Notes: a model not told the origin generated them from the letters alone. A stretch of 64,000 bases of DNA from Nocardioides sp. BGMRC 2183 (GCA_008123405.1 VSSA01000003.1:62001-126000), one strand, 5' to 3'; counted from the stretch's first letter, positions 44,101-54,676 are shown. Numbers and translations are program-made.

Positions 44101-46810
44101 CGTTGCGGTCGTTGTCGATCGAGCGCGCCACGCCGGAGCCGACAGGCGGGGCGTCGAGATCGCCGGCACCGGTCTCGGCGCGGGTCGGGCTCTCGGCGAA
44201 GGTGAGCCGCACCGAGGTGGCCGCCTCCTGCTCATCGGGCGTCAGATCCATGCCCGGGAAGATGCCGTCGCAGTCCTCCGGGCACGGGTTGTTCTCGGCC
44301 TCGACCCAGGCGCCGCCGATCCACAGGTCGACCCCGGTGACCTGGTCGTACTTGATGTAGGGGTCGTTGCCCTCGTTGATCGGCTCTACGCGGATCAGGT
44401 TGAACGCGTCGTAGACGCTCTCCTCGATCGGCGTGGTCTCCGGGTCGGCGACGTCGGTGATCTCCACGGTCTCGAAGCCGGAGTAGCCGCCGGTCGACCA
44501 GTGCAGCGTCGACGGGATGGTCTCCCCCGAACGCTCACGGATCGACTTGTTGCCGCCGCCGCTGGAGGTGCCATACTCCTTCTCGATCAGGTCCCCGACA
44601 CCGGGGCCGTCGAGCGGGATGATCTCGATCTCGGGGCAGTCCGCCGGGTCCATCTCGGCGTGGCCCGGGTCGACGCCGTCGGTCGGGCTGGTGGCGTCGG
44701 TCTGGGCGCAGTTCGGGATGAAGGTGTTCGGCTGCTCCGGGTCGGTGTTGTAGGCCGGGCTCTCGTAGCGGCCGTCGTCCGCGGGACGCAGCGTGCTAGT
44801 GAAGTTGGGTGCCAGGTCGGTGCCGGGCGCGAAACCGTTGCTGTCACCGGTGTAGTCGTAGACGAACCGGACCCCGCCGGCGACCTCGGAGATGTCGTCG
44901 GGCACGTCGTAGGAGAAGCTGGCGTTCGGCCCGGCCACCGGCCCGGTCAGCACCTTCCACCCGTCCCCGTCGGGACCTCCGGTGGGATCACTGGTGTCGT
45001 AGTAGTAGACGGTGAGCTCGGCGTCGGCCGGGATCGGGGTCTGCGTGATCGAGTCCAGGTCGAAGGCGTTCCACCAGGCGTTGCCCTCGATCGGGTCGAG
45101 CGGATCCTGGATCACGATCTGGTCGGCGTCGCCGGTGGTGCCGTCGGGGTTCTCCGGCGGATTGGGCCGCTCGGTGGTGCCGCCCTGCAGGCTGACCGTG
45201 ACGACTTCGCCCGGGTTGGCGATGATCTGGGAGGGGCGGACCTGCTTGTCGACGTACGGTTCGATGACCTCGTCGTAGATGTAGAGGTCGTCGTCGGCGG
45301 TGGCGTCGCCGGTGGCGCCGTCGTTCTCACCCTCGACGGCGACCTCGTTGTTCACCGTGGTGGGCAGGTCGACGCTCTCTCCGAGGTCAGGGTCGGTGTC
45401 GACGTCGAAGGGGATCGTGGCAGTGGCGCCCGCCTCGATCTCGCCCTCGAAGGTGACCGAGAAGGAGGTGACCGACGCCCAGCCGCCGGCGGGCTCCGCG
45501 GGGATGCCGCCGTTGTCGACGGGGACCTGCTCGCCCGAGGGCTGATAGGTCACGGTCGCGGAGGTGGCGCCGGCGGGGTAGGTGATCCCGCCCGAGAACC
45601 CGCCGAAGGTGTAGTCGGCCGGGAAGGAGCCCTCAGAAGGCTCGGTGATGGTCATCGAGTCGATCGCGAACGGCGAGTCGTTGGTGCCGCCGATGGTGAC
45701 CGTGCTGGACTCGCCGGCGATCACCAGGTCCGGGGAGAAGACCTTGCTCGCCGAGACGTCGATAGTGTTGGCCTGCAGGGTGAAATCGGCGCTGGCCTGG
45801 TTGGTCGCGCTCTCACCGTCGAGGGTGACCTCGGACTGGACGGTGTTGTTGACCACCGTGTCCTCGTCGACCGCGGCGGCCTCGTCGGTGGTCTCGAGCT
45901 CGAGGTCGACCGAGCCCGTGGCGCCGGGCGGGATCGCACCGGTCCAGGTCACCCGGGTGCCCTGAACGGTGGTGGGGTCGACGTTGCTGCACGCGGCGTC
46001 GTCACAGGTGACCCAGGCGCCGTCGACGTACACCTCATAGGTCGGGTCGCCCTCGGCGCCCTCGGGCGGGGTCACCTCGCCGAAGCCGGTGAAGCCCAGG
46101 TAGGTGAACGGGTTGGGCGAGGCGGTCGGGTCGACCGGATCCTGGATGGAGAGGGTGTCGACGGTCGCATTGGAGTCGTTGGCCCCGGTCAGACTCGCGG
46201 TCACCGGGGTGCCGGCCGCGGCCAACGCCTGCGTCGGGTCGAACGACTTGGTCGGGGTGGTGTCGAGGTCCAGCGGGACGTTGATCACCACGTCGGCGGA
46301 CGCCTCGACGTCCGTGGCGTTGCTGGCTTCGGCCCAGGCGTCGTTCGTGACGGTCTGGCCGTTGTAGTCGTAGGAGACGTCCTCGGGCACCTGGACCGTG
46401 ATCTGCACCTGGCCGGTGGTGTTGTCGGTCATGCCCTCGCCGCCGCCAGTGAGGGGCTCGGTCCAGTCGACCCGGACGTTCTGTCCGTCGATGGTGGGTT
46501 CGGCAGCGTCGTTGGGGCCGGACGGCACGACGTCTTGGACGACGAACGGCTCGGGGACCACATCGGTGGTGATCGCATCCTCGCAGCCCGCGACGCTGAT
46601 CGCCGAGCACTGCACCTGGATCGTGTAGACCAAAGTGTCGCCGGGGCCGACCTCGGTGGGCGAGGCGGTTTTGGTGATACCGAGCTCAGCGGTCACATCG
46701 CCGGGATCCGGGTCGGGCAGGACCGGCGCCGCGAACGCCGGGAGCATCTGCCCCAACGCGAGGACAGTGACCAGGAACGCCGCCAGGAATGCGAACGGAC
46801 GGAACCTCAT
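38180..46810 (-). CDS. giant LPxTG-anchored modular surface protein
   Basis: A 2876-residue wall-anchored fibre. A signal peptide (about 1-27, ending AFAAP) is followed by roughly nine diverged DUF11-like Ig-type modules to about residue 1800, most beginning with a Lys-bearing strand such as ITKTASPTEVGPGDTL or VEVDKTPAGQVQPG. Nine DUF5979-like modules of about 110 residues (about 1808-2822) follow. An acidic linker then leads to LPETG near residue 2842, a membrane helix and RSRRTS. The C-terminal modules carry a VTK strand, paired cysteines (VSCT and GAxC), an ETD strand and a VTNTF-like end. That layout fits domains closed by an intramolecular isopeptide bond plus a disulphide. ATG 46810 has GGAAGAGG upstream. 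No sortase gene is in view, so a housekeeping sortase elsewhere must anchor it. Adhesion is the likely role but unproven. Confidence 0.88.
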   Translation of the reverse strand: MRFRPFAFLAAFLVTVLALGQMLPAFAAPVLPDPDPGDVTAELGITKTASPTEVGPGDTLVYTIQVQCSAISVAGCEDAITTDVVPEPFVVQDVVPSGPNDAAEPTIDGQNVRVDWTEPLTGGGEGMTDNTTGQVQITVQVPEDVSYDYNGQTVTNDAWAEASNATDVEASADVVINVPLDLDTTPTKSFDPTQALAAAGTPVTASLTGANDSNATVDTLSIQDPVDPTASPNPFTYLGFTGFGEVTPPEGAEGDPTYEVYVDGAWVTCDDAACSNVDPTTVQGTRVTWTGAIPPGATGSVDLELETTDEAAAVDEDTVVNNTVQSEVTLDGESATNQASADFTLQANTIDVSASKVFSPDLVIAGESSTVTIGGTNDSPFAIDSMTITEPSEGSFPADYTFGGFSGGITYPAGATSATVTYQPSGEQVPVDNGGIPAEPAGGWASVTSFSVTFEGEIEAGATATIPFDVDTDPDLGESVDLPTTVNNEVAVEGENDGATGDATADDDLYIYDEVIEPYVDKQVRPSQIIANPGEVVTVSLQGGTTERPNPPENPDGTTGDADQIVIQDPLDPIEGNAWWNAFDLDSITQTPIPADAELTVYYYDTSDPTGGPDGDGWKVLTGPVAGPNASFSYDVPDDISEVAGGVRFVYDYTGDSNGFAPGTDLAPNFTSTLRPADDGRYESPAYNTDPEQPNTFIPNCAQTDATSPTDGVDPGHAEMDPADCPEIEIIPLDGPGVGDLIEKEYGTSSGGGNKSIRERSGETIPSTLHWSTGGYSGFETVEITDVADPETTPIEESVYDAFNLIRVEPINEGNDPYIKYDQVTGVDLWIGGAWVEAENNPCPEDCDGIFPGMDLTPDEQEAATSVRLTFAESPTRAETGAGDLDAPPVGSGVARSIDNDRNVTLTWQIRDEKRSDQTPVLAVDVYNLTDAGVVRNTARATGFPADGDPVTDQDFDDVVITNVPITTTTDKTWEGGPLGVPAQGTPATEYPLSQMTVTTTNTTPAMVDQLQITDPAPGSTGAQDPFDYFNLNNFAAITVPEGATDTTVTITCVDGAVNTYTPAEALDLTPQTMPCAPSPAGDTEVASVQVLFDGRIVTTAQGVLSLDLRLRATHRDTGAPITVDDSPIVNTAEGVVADVDALQPCPPEPGDRRACDQGTAPIELQDADFGINANKSIEPAAQKEGDYSPVTVTIGMQNTGPTRPYIDEIEDDDPTFWNAMDFVQMDPSWSLPTPVEHVQACYLTGGDFTAANVETGLAGDEGGVGGDWTCQEIPGGGPPFEDGDLTLDQAREFIDSAPAGDIHGLRFSFMAGSEDGWANPVHPNIQIPFQVERREELRTGGPVPTTRSDQEVAPGEESAGVFVDTVDAHGTSVLVGTDTRLEADASAQDNYTHEHLTVGVEVDKTPAGQVQPGAVIPFTLTYTNTGESPLTNPVFTDVLPSDAEGNQLIFDPDAAPGSTPYSFELTGDAPAPPNGDPLPTTSPPIEITEDGDTITFAMPEGTVLEPGQTYTITIELMLRPGLTPDDVVTNTDTVIADEPFDPANCAPNYDEETGECWDDTSVSPVRVAALSTVKKVQADVPVEEEGIPEVWLDRSLLPEGSDLPDDYCDTAADADGFYRAPCVPVTYPGDTETWRFTITNSGTLPIDELISIDDLPHTGDTGVIVDLPRDSEWTPTFANELELVDSTGTPIADIEQQAFYSPTHDPCTAEIENPPGTCPDGAWLPYDASVDPTIVAALKVQLDFPEGELFQPGDSVTLQAKTTTTPSDRSDSSFPVAWNTVATGGVSNDNGTRAQILASEGRKVGITYPTGPIQLQKTVSGEGAAYAPDSFTVQPTCTIDPDGDDVGNIDEVTLTPGADPVVVDGLPWGAECTATETDQGQADQTINTVVVDGTEPDESVLIDVENVFTLGDLSVTKAVTSEAVDVDGNPLTYGPFQVAVSCTYLGSEVWAEGYDEGNPMEATIEDGDTVTFTGLPTGAECTVTEPDDADAAAVNITPEQPVEIAGLEDGEEPVQVDVENVFNDGSLHLLKEVEGPALENDPSLADGPFVFTVSCTLTDATRPEGEVVYDGEITLPADDNVDNDDMDYQIDNLPTGAVCDISETDNGGATTSNVDPEQITVGDGTTAEVTATNTFNTGGMAVTKAVDNGGAVDQDGNSISYDGPYEMTVTCTYRGIEVWGDGFTASPMVNTIADGETWQIDGLPIGAECVTEETDDAGAASNSIDPADPITIDANTDPTQVVTVTNDFTVGSLELTKESTGDALSNNPDLANGPFRFRVTCTLTDPSHPDGAVVYDGPVTITPEVAEDGTVTANTEQIDNLPTGAVCGIEETLNGGATSSTVDPSEVTIEDGGPDAPVTVTATNVFEVGTMSVTKSVETDAVDQDGNPISYGPFEVAVTCRSGGGTVVGDGYTESPMEHTIAEGETWTITGLPVGARCTTEETDTADAATTVIAPEEPVVIEPDSTGEVQEVSVTNTYDVGSLHLRKFVPEQVREFPISEGPFTFSVTCTLTDASHPDGTVVYEDDDIVLPDEDNVDNDVMDYQVDNIAAGAVCAVEETDDGAANAHIVTPQQVTISADENHEPETKRVVVTNLFGAGEVTVTKAIEGPGADLYGAGPFEVTVECTYTDVNGDEQPLNTPGGATRELSEANDYTATYDPLLIGSNCTIEESATGGANSSVITDADGNEVSEFTVRPVPNTDEPAVEPMEFEVTNTFDTGAVRVRKEVVGPGSGAYDVRLACTYDVDGTATDVDIPGGATRTLEPGAMVTRYVDLPAGATCTLTETDDGGADSTTITPNDGDPSVGVVTVADGGTVKLDVENVFEPAGTGPDDDGGDDGGDLPETGADGSLLPLLIGGLLALVAGLILVLRSRRTS

Positions 46811-47040
46811 GCAACAACCTCTTCCCGGGATACCGACTGGGGCGACCGGATCGCGCGCCACCCCTGCGCACGCAGCCACGCTATCTGAGAAACGCCTGTG
46901 AATCAGCCGTCGACCGGCTGAGCGTGGCATTTCGGCGGCAGGCGGCCGGGTGGGCGGGTGGGCGGGTGGGCGCTGCCGCTGCGGGCTCCGGGCGTCTTCT
47001 CCAGCGAGATAGTGCGACAGACCGTGACACACTGCTCGCC
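46811..47040. promoter_or_regulatory. divergent promoter region, surface protein / acidic membrane protein
   Basis: A gap of 230 bases between divergent starts. It contains a short GTGGGCG microrepeat run at about 46949-46976. I see no clear operator palindrome or consensus promoter. Confidence 0.35.
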
Positions 47041-48117
47041 ATGTCTGACGAGCAGGACAAGCTGAAGCTCAGCTTGGAGCCACCCAAGCTGTTCGGTCGC
47101 AAGAAGAAGGCGGCCACGAAGCCGGCGACGGGGACCGCAACCGCGGCCGAGTCGGCGGCGACGAAGCGCCCTGCATCCGCGGCGCCGGTCGAGGAGCCGG
47201 TCGACGAACCCGTGGAGGAGCCCGCCGAGGAGCCCGCCGACAGCGCGGCTGCGGCCGCGGAGTCCGAGGTCGAGCCCGAGGACGTGGTCGCGGCCCAGTC
47301 TGAGGCGGCCCAGTCTGAGGCGGCCCAGTCCGACGCCGAGCAGACCGACGTGATCGCCGAGGACCAGCCGGCGGACGACGTACCGGAGCCCGAGCCGACC
47401 CTGGTCCTCGACACCGCCGAGCCCATCGACACCGCCGAGCCCATCGACACCGCCGAGTCCGTCGATGAGGACGCAGAGCCCGTCGAGGAGGAGGTCGCGC
47501 CCGTCGAGGTTGCCGAAGAGGAGGCCGTTCCGGCTGCCGCGGCAACCCAGACCGATGCACGTCCCGCCGCCGGCCGTGGCCTCCGAGCCGGAGCGGCGTC
47601 AGCGGCGGCGCGCGCCGGCAAGGCCGCTCGGGCAGCGCGATCGGCGGTCTCTGCTCCGACTGCCACCGACCCCACCGACTCAGCCGGATCAGTAGACGAC
47701 ACGGCACCACTGCTCAGCGTCTACCGGGCTGCGGCACTGACCGGTCTGATCGTGGGCGCGGCCATGGTCAGCCTCACCTGGCTGGCGCTACGCGGCTGCG
47801 AGGCGGTGCGCGGCACGGCCTCCTGCGGCGGCGGGCCTGGCCTGCTGCTGCTGATCGCCACGTTCGCCGTCTGCGTCTATCTGGGCAGTGCCCTGCTGCG
47901 CGCGTTCGTGCTCCCCGACCCGGGCAGCACCAGCTTCCTCGCGGTCGGGCTGGTGGCCATCGTGGCGCTGCTGTTCCTGGTCGACATGCTCGACCACTGG
48001 TCGACGCTCATCGTCGTACCGGTGTTGAGCGTGCTCGCCTTCCTCGCCTCGGCGTGGGTCACCAAGACCTTCGTCGAGCCGGCCGAGGAGCCGGCCGAGG
48101 AGCCGGCCGACAAGTAG
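47041..48117 (+). CDS. acidic membrane protein with low-complexity N-terminal domain
   Basis: Protein of 358 residues that I cannot assign to a named family. Residues about 1-220 are cytoplasmic, starting with a Lys-rich patch (LFGRKKKAATK) and then Glu/Ala/Pro-rich repeats (EEPVDEPVEEP, QSEAAQSEAAQSDAE, DTAEPIDTAEPIDTAES). Four hydrophobic segments (about 225-345) follow, with two short loops holding cysteines (RGCEAVRGTASCGGG). The C-terminus repeats EEPAEEPA. ATG 47041 is the first plausible start; the frame extends upstream into the promoter gap. It is divergent from the giant surface protein and convergent with asd. Confidence 0.75.
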   Translation: MSDEQDKLKLSLEPPKLFGRKKKAATKPATGTATAAESAATKRPASAAPVEEPVDEPVEEPAEEPADSAAAAAESEVEPEDVVAAQSEAAQSEAAQSDAEQTDVIAEDQPADDVPEPEPTLVLDTAEPIDTAEPIDTAESVDEDAEPVEEEVAPVEVAEEEAVPAAAATQTDARPAAGRGLRAGAASAAARAGKAARAARSAVSAPTATDPTDSAGSVDDTAPLLSVYRAAALTGLIVGAAMVSLTWLALRGCEAVRGTASCGGGPGLLLLIATFAVCVYLGSALLRAFVLPDPGSTSFLAVGLVAIVALLFLVDMLDHWSTLIVVPVLSVLAFLASAWVTKTFVEPAEEPAEEPADK

Positions 48118-48141
48118 GCCCGGCGAGTCGGCGGGAGCAGG

Positions 48142-50474
<2,333 letters not shown>

Positions 50475-50551
50475 TGGTGGACCACTCCTGGCTGTGCGGG
50501 GAAGGCTGAGACGACCCCGTCCGGGGCCGGGAGCGATTCTACCGAGCGGGG

Positions 50552-51190
50552 CTACCGGTTTTCCGCGCTGTCCAGCACCACGGACGCCGCCTCGATCTGC
50601 TCCAGCTCCTGGGTGCTGGCGAGGTCCACGTCGAGCCGGTCGTGAGCGACGACCGAGAGCAGCGCCTTCTGCGCGGCGCCGGCCAAGGCGCCCCATGAGG
50701 AGACGTAGGAGAACTGCCACCACCACAGCGCCTCGTCGACGTCGCCGGCGTCGTAGTGGCGTACGCCGACCTCGAGGTCGGCGACCACGCTGGTCAGGTC
50801 GTCGGAGAGCTGACCCTCGACCAGCTCGGGCTGGTAGGGGTCGAAGACATAGCTGTAGGTGTCGACATTCCCCAGCAGCGTGGCCAACTGCATCCGCAGG
50901 TCGTCGAGGTCCGGATCGGGGCCGTCGTCGGGCTGGAACTCCTCGCGCGGCGCGAAGTCGCGCTGCACGCCCAGCCGGGCGCCGGTCAGCGCGATCTGGC
51001 TGACCTGCAGCAGCAGCAGCGAGATCCCCTGGCCGCCGGTGGCTTGGGTCGCCACCACGCGTAACCCGTCCAGGAACGACCGGACCGAGGCAGCGATGTC
51101 GTCGGCGAGCCGCACCGTCTCGCTCTCCACGGCGATCAGCGCCTCCAGGGCAGCCATGCCCGGCAGCTGGTCGCTGCTCGTCTCCGTCAT
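50552..51190 (-). CDS. DUF5063 domain protein
   Basis: Protein of 212 residues with the actinobacterial DUF5063 pattern ([55 protein letters not shown]). No catalytic motif or membrane segment is visible, and the function is unknown. It lies between recR and lysC on the same strand, a location typical of Nocardioides-like genomes, so it may belong to the dnaX-ybaB-recR transcript. Confidence 0.82.
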   Translation of the reverse strand: MTETSSDQLPGMAALEALIAVESETVRLADDIAASVRSFLDGLRVVATQATGGQGISLLLLQVSQIALTGARLGVQRDFAPREEFQPDDGPDPDLDDLRMQLATLLGNVDTYSYVFDPYQPELVEGQLSDDLTSVVADLEVGVRHYDAGDVDEALWWWQFSYVSSWGALAGAAQKALLSVVAHDRLDVDLASTQELEQIEAASVVLDSAENR

Positions 51191-51212
51191 CGCCTTCTCC
51201 TTCTCCTCCGCC

Positions 51213-51809
51213 TCACGTGGCGGACTGCCGACCCACGAACGCCCGCCCGAGAGTCACTTCGTCGGCGTACTCCAGGTCGCCGCCTACCGGCAGTCCACTC
51301 GCAAGCCGCGTCACGCGCAACCCCATCGGGCTCAGCATCCGCGTGAGGTACGTCGCGGTGGCCTCCCCCTCCAGGTTCGGATCGGTCGCCAGGATCACCT
51401 CGGTGACGGTGCCGTCACCCAGTCGGGTGAGCAGCTCGCGGATGTGCAGCTGCTCGGGACCGATGCCGTCGATCGGCGAGATCGCGCCGCCGAGCACGTG
51501 GTAGCGGCCCTTGAACTCACGGGTCCGCTCGATCGCGACCACGTCCTTGTACTCCTCGACCACGCACAGCACGGTCGGGTCGCGGCGCGGGTCACGACAG
51601 ATCCGGCACTGGTCGTCCTCGGCGACGTTGAAGCAGATCGAGCAGAACTTCACCTTCTCCTTGACCTCGACCAGCACGTCGGCCAACCGCCGTACGTCGG
51701 TCGGGTCGGCCTGAAGCAGGTGGAACGCGATCCGCTGCGCGCTCTTCGGCCCCACGCCCGGGAGTCGTCCCAGCTCGTCGATCAGATCCTGGACGACGCC
51801 CTCGTACAT
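51213..51809 (-). CDS. recR: recombination mediator RecR
   Basis: Works with RecF/RecO to load RecA on gapped DNA. The 198-residue protein has the helix-hairpin-helix [18 protein letters not shown], the C4 zinc finger ([16 protein letters not shown]) and the Toprim domain ([32 protein letters not shown]). Gene order dnaX-ybaB-recR is widely conserved. It starts at ATG 51809, 12 bases after ybaB. Confidence 0.97.
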   Translation of the reverse strand: MYEGVVQDLIDELGRLPGVGPKSAQRIAFHLLQADPTDVRRLADVLVEVKEKVKFCSICFNVAEDDQCRICRDPRRDPTVLCVVEEYKDVVAIERTREFKGRYHVLGGAISPIDGIGPEQLHIRELLTRLGDGTVTEVILATDPNLEGEATATYLTRMLSPMGLRVTRLASGLPVGGDLEYADEVTLGRAFVGRQSAT

Positions 51810-51821
51810 AGCGGTGCTCCG

Positions 51822-52235
51822 TCAGAAGCCGAGTTGACCGCGAGGTGGCTCCTCGCCACCGCCGGGCATCCCGGGGAGCCCGCCCGGCAGGCCCCCGGCG
51901 AGCGGACCGAGGGTGTCCTCGGCGAGCTTGTCGGCCTGGGCGCGGGCGTCACGGTAGGCCGCCACGATCAGGTCGCCGAGGTCGGCCAAGGCGTCCGCGT
52001 CGGTGCCGTCGAGTGCCTCGGGTGCGATGCGCACTCCGGTGAGCTCGCCTCCGCCGGTCACCGTCACGGTCACGGCGCCACCGGCGACGGTGCCGTCCAC
52101 GGTCGCCTCGGCGAGGCGCTGCTGGGCGGCCATCAGGTCGGCCTGCATCTGCTGGGCCTGCTGCATCAGCGCACCGATGTCGAGACCACCGGGGCCGCCG
52201 GCGCCGCCCAGGGCGTCGAAGGGGTTGTTGCTCAT
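51822..52235 (-). CDS. YbaB/EbfC nucleoid-associated protein
   Basis: Small dimeric DNA-binding protein, 137 residues. The core MQQAQQMQADLMAAQQRLAEATVDG and the strand VTVTGGGELTGVRI match EbfC. The Gly/Pro-rich tail (GGLPGGLPGMPGGG) is common in actinobacteria. ATG 52235 is preferred, with AGGTGA upstream; GTG 52244 is an alternative. It sits between dnaX and recR. Confidence 0.93.
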   Translation of the reverse strand: MSNNPFDALGGAGGPGGLDIGALMQQAQQMQADLMAAQQRLAEATVDGTVAGGAVTVTVTGGGELTGVRIAPEALDGTDADALADLGDLIVAAYRDARAQADKLAEDTLGPLAGGLPGGLPGMPGGGEEPPRGQLGF

Positions 52236-52313
52236 CTGGATCACCTCACGGTGCTGGAAGGGACGGAACAGGCTTGGTACGACGCCGCGGCGGGTCGGCC
52301 GCGTCGGACGCCG

Positions 52314-54557
52314 TCATTCGTTGGGGATCTCCTCGATCATCCGCGCTCCGAGCTCCCGGGTGAGGAGCTCGGTGCTGGACTCGGCATCCACATCGGCGTC
52401 GTCGAAGTTCACCGCCGCGTCGGGGTCGAGGGCCGGAGTCTGCCGCTCGGCGCGCGCTTGGGCCTGGATCTCGTCGACCATCTCGCGCCGCGACTGGGGG
52501 GTCTCCCGGGTCGGCGTCCCGTGGTCGGGAGCGTCGGGACCGTCGGGCTCCGGCGGGTCCCACGGGGGCGGCGGACCGTCGTCGAGCGGGGGTGGCTGCT
52601 GGTCCGCGACCGGGCGCTCGACGCGTGGGGACGCCTGCTCCCGCGGTGGCTCCGGCGCCGATCGCGACGGCGGCGGTCCGGCGGAGGCGTCCGCACCGGG
52701 GTCGATGATCGTCTCGATCCGGATGTCGGCGCCGACCACGTCGATGACGAGCTGCCGGACGATGTCGGTGTGCGGGCCGCTGTCGAAGCTGCCCCGCGCC
52801 CCGGCGTTCGCGAAGCCCAGGGTCAGAGTGGCGCCGTCGAAGCCGACGACCTGGGCGTTCTGGGTCAGGTGGATCCAGGTCAGCCGCTTGGCGGCCTTGG
52901 AGCGGTCGACCACCTCCGGCCACAGACGCCGCACGTCGACAAGGCTGAGTCCGCTGGCGGCCGATGGAGCCTCCGCGACGGCGGCGGGCGCGGTCTGATC
53001 ACCTTGGGCTGGCGCCGGGTCTGGTGCGGACGGCTCGTGGCTGGCGGGCTCGGGGCTGGCGGGCTCGGGGCTGGCGGGCGGCGTGCTGCTGATCGACGCC
53101 TCGGGCGGCGTGCTGCTGATCGACGCCTCGGGCGGCGTGCTGCTGATCGACGCCTCGGGCGGCGTGCTGCTGATCGACGCCTCGGGCGGCGTGCTGCTGA
53201 TCGACGCCTCGGGCGGCGTGCTGCTGATCGGCGCCGCTGTGGGCGCCGGGGCAGGAGCCGGACGTTCGGTGGACGGAGCGGGCTGCTCGACTCGTTCGGG
53301 CGCAGCGCGTTCGGCCCGCGAGGGCTGGGGGCGGTCCTGCCCGGGGGCGGCCGCGGGAGCGGGCGCGGGGGCAGCAGTCGGCGTACCGGTGATCGCGATC
53401 CGTCGCTCCAGACGATCGAGGCGAGCCATCACCCCGTCGGCGGAGTGGTCGGCACCCGGCAGCAGCACCCGGGCGCAGATCAACTCCAGCAACAGTCGCG
53501 GCGCCGTCGCGCCCCGCATGTCGGTCAGCCCGGCGGCGACCAGATCGGCGGCCCGGGTGAGGTCGGAGCGGCCGAACCGCGCGGCCTGGGCGACCAGGCG
53601 CTCGGCCTGGTCGGCGGCGACGTCGATCAGGCCGGTCGCCGGTGCGTCGGGCACGGCGGCGACGATGACCAGGTCGCGCAGCCGACGCAGCAGGTCCTCG
53701 GTGAACCGGCGCGGGTCCTGCCCGGTCTCGATCACCCGGTCCACCACGCCGAAGACGCCGGCGCCGTCACCAGCGGCGAAGGCGTCCACGACGTCATCGA
53801 GGAGGGTGTCGGGCGTGTAGCCGAGGAGACCGGTGGCCAGGTCGTGGGTGACCCCGGCGGGTCCGGCGCCGCCGAGCAGCTGGTCGAGCACGGAGAGGGT
53901 GTCCCGGGCGGAACCGGCGCCCGCGCGGACCACCAGTGGGAGCGCGGCCGGCTCGATGGCCACGCCCTCCCGGTCGCACAGCTCGGACAGGTAGCCGGTG
54001 AGCAGCCGCGGCGGGATCAGCCGGAACGGGTAGTGGTGGGTCCGCGAGCGGATGGTCGGGATGACCTTCTCCGGCTCGGTGGTGGCGAAGATGAACCGCA
54101 GGTGGGGCGGCGGCTCCTCGACCAACTTGAGCAGGGCGTTGAAGCCCTGCGTCGTGACCATGTGGGCCTCGTCGATGATGTAGACCTTGTAGCGGCTCTT
54201 CACCGGTGCGAAGAACGCCTTCTCCCGCAGGTCACGAGCGTCGTCGACACCCCCGTGGGAGGCGGCATCGATCTCGATCACGTCGATCGACCCGGGTCCG
54301 TTGCGCGCCAGGTCGCGGCAGCTGTCGCACTCCCCGCACGGGTCGGCGATCGGCGCCTTCTCGCAGTTGAGCGCGCGGGCCAGGATCCGGGCGCTGGTCG
54401 TCTTGCCGCAGCCGCGGGGCCCGGAGAAGAGGTACGCATGGTTGACCCGGTTGTTGGCCAGCGCCGCCCGCAACGGTTCGGTGACGTGCTCCTGCCCGAT
54501 CACCTCGGCGAAGGTCTCCGGCCGGTAGCGGCGGTAGAGGGCGAGCGGCGAGTCCAC
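52314..54557 (-). CDS. dnaX: DNA polymerase III subunits gamma and tau
   Basis: Clamp-loader ATPase of 747 residues. The AAA+ core has Walker A SGPRGCGKTT, a four-Cys zinc finger (CEKAPIADPCGECDSC), Walker B YIIDEAHMV and SRC-like IPTIRSRTHHYPF. Domain III follows to about residue 370. A long Pro/Ala/Ser-rich linker then contains six tandem copies of ISSTPPEAS (about residues 441-494). A tau-type C-terminal domain begins at about 530 (SLVDVRRLWPEVV). No ribosomal frameshift site is evident. It is the first gene of the dnaX-ybaB-recR cluster. Confidence 0.96.
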   Translation of the reverse strand: MDSPLALYRRYRPETFAEVIGQEHVTEPLRAALANNRVNHAYLFSGPRGCGKTTSARILARALNCEKAPIADPCGECDSCRDLARNGPGSIDVIEIDAASHGGVDDARDLREKAFFAPVKSRYKVYIIDEAHMVTTQGFNALLKLVEEPPPHLRFIFATTEPEKVIPTIRSRTHHYPFRLIPPRLLTGYLSELCDREGVAIEPAALPLVVRAGAGSARDTLSVLDQLLGGAGPAGVTHDLATGLLGYTPDTLLDDVVDAFAAGDGAGVFGVVDRVIETGQDPRRFTEDLLRRLRDLVIVAAVPDAPATGLIDVAADQAERLVAQAARFGRSDLTRAADLVAAGLTDMRGATAPRLLLELICARVLLPGADHSADGVMARLDRLERRIAITGTPTAAPAPAPAAAPGQDRPQPSRAERAAPERVEQPAPSTERPAPAPAPTAAPISSTPPEASISSTPPEASISSTPPEASISSTPPEASISSTPPEASISSTPPASPEPASPEPASHEPSAPDPAPAQGDQTAPAAVAEAPSAASGLSLVDVRRLWPEVVDRSKAAKRLTWIHLTQNAQVVGFDGATLTLGFANAGARGSFDSGPHTDIVRQLVIDVVGADIRIETIIDPGADASAGPPPSRSAPEPPREQASPRVERPVADQQPPPLDDGPPPPWDPPEPDGPDAPDHGTPTRETPQSRREMVDEIQAQARAERQTPALDPDAAVNFDDADVDAESSTELLTRELGARMIEEIPNE
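53077..53235. repeat. 27-bp tandem repeat inside dnaX
   Basis: Five essentially identical 27-base units and a near-complete sixth encode ISSTPPEAS copies in the linker before the tau C-terminal domain. They are next to shorter 15-base SPEPA repeats at about 53041-53076. Near-identity at the DNA level implies recent expansion. Confidence 0.92.
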
Positions 54558-54676
54558 TCCTGAACCCTAACCACGGGCCCCGACACAGCACAGGCGCCCC
54601 TGGACGGCGCGGACCCTGGCGTTCGGTGGGGCGGGAACCTGTCAGCCGAAACCCGCAACCCCGCCGAGGACGCAAA

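Noticed and set aside
37893-47040. Integrative element at tRNA-Pro
   Set aside because: No integrase, transposase or duplicated tRNA 3' end was found in the interval, and base composition resembles the flanks.
46881-47702. 273-codon minus-strand frame over the acidic membrane protein
   Set aside because: A Ser/Ala-rich mirror of the plus-strand gene, which has clear membrane helices and a sensible start.
52314-54557. Programmed frameshift in dnaX producing gamma
   Set aside because: No slippery A-rich heptamer or following stop codon was seen; the frame is continuous to the tau end.
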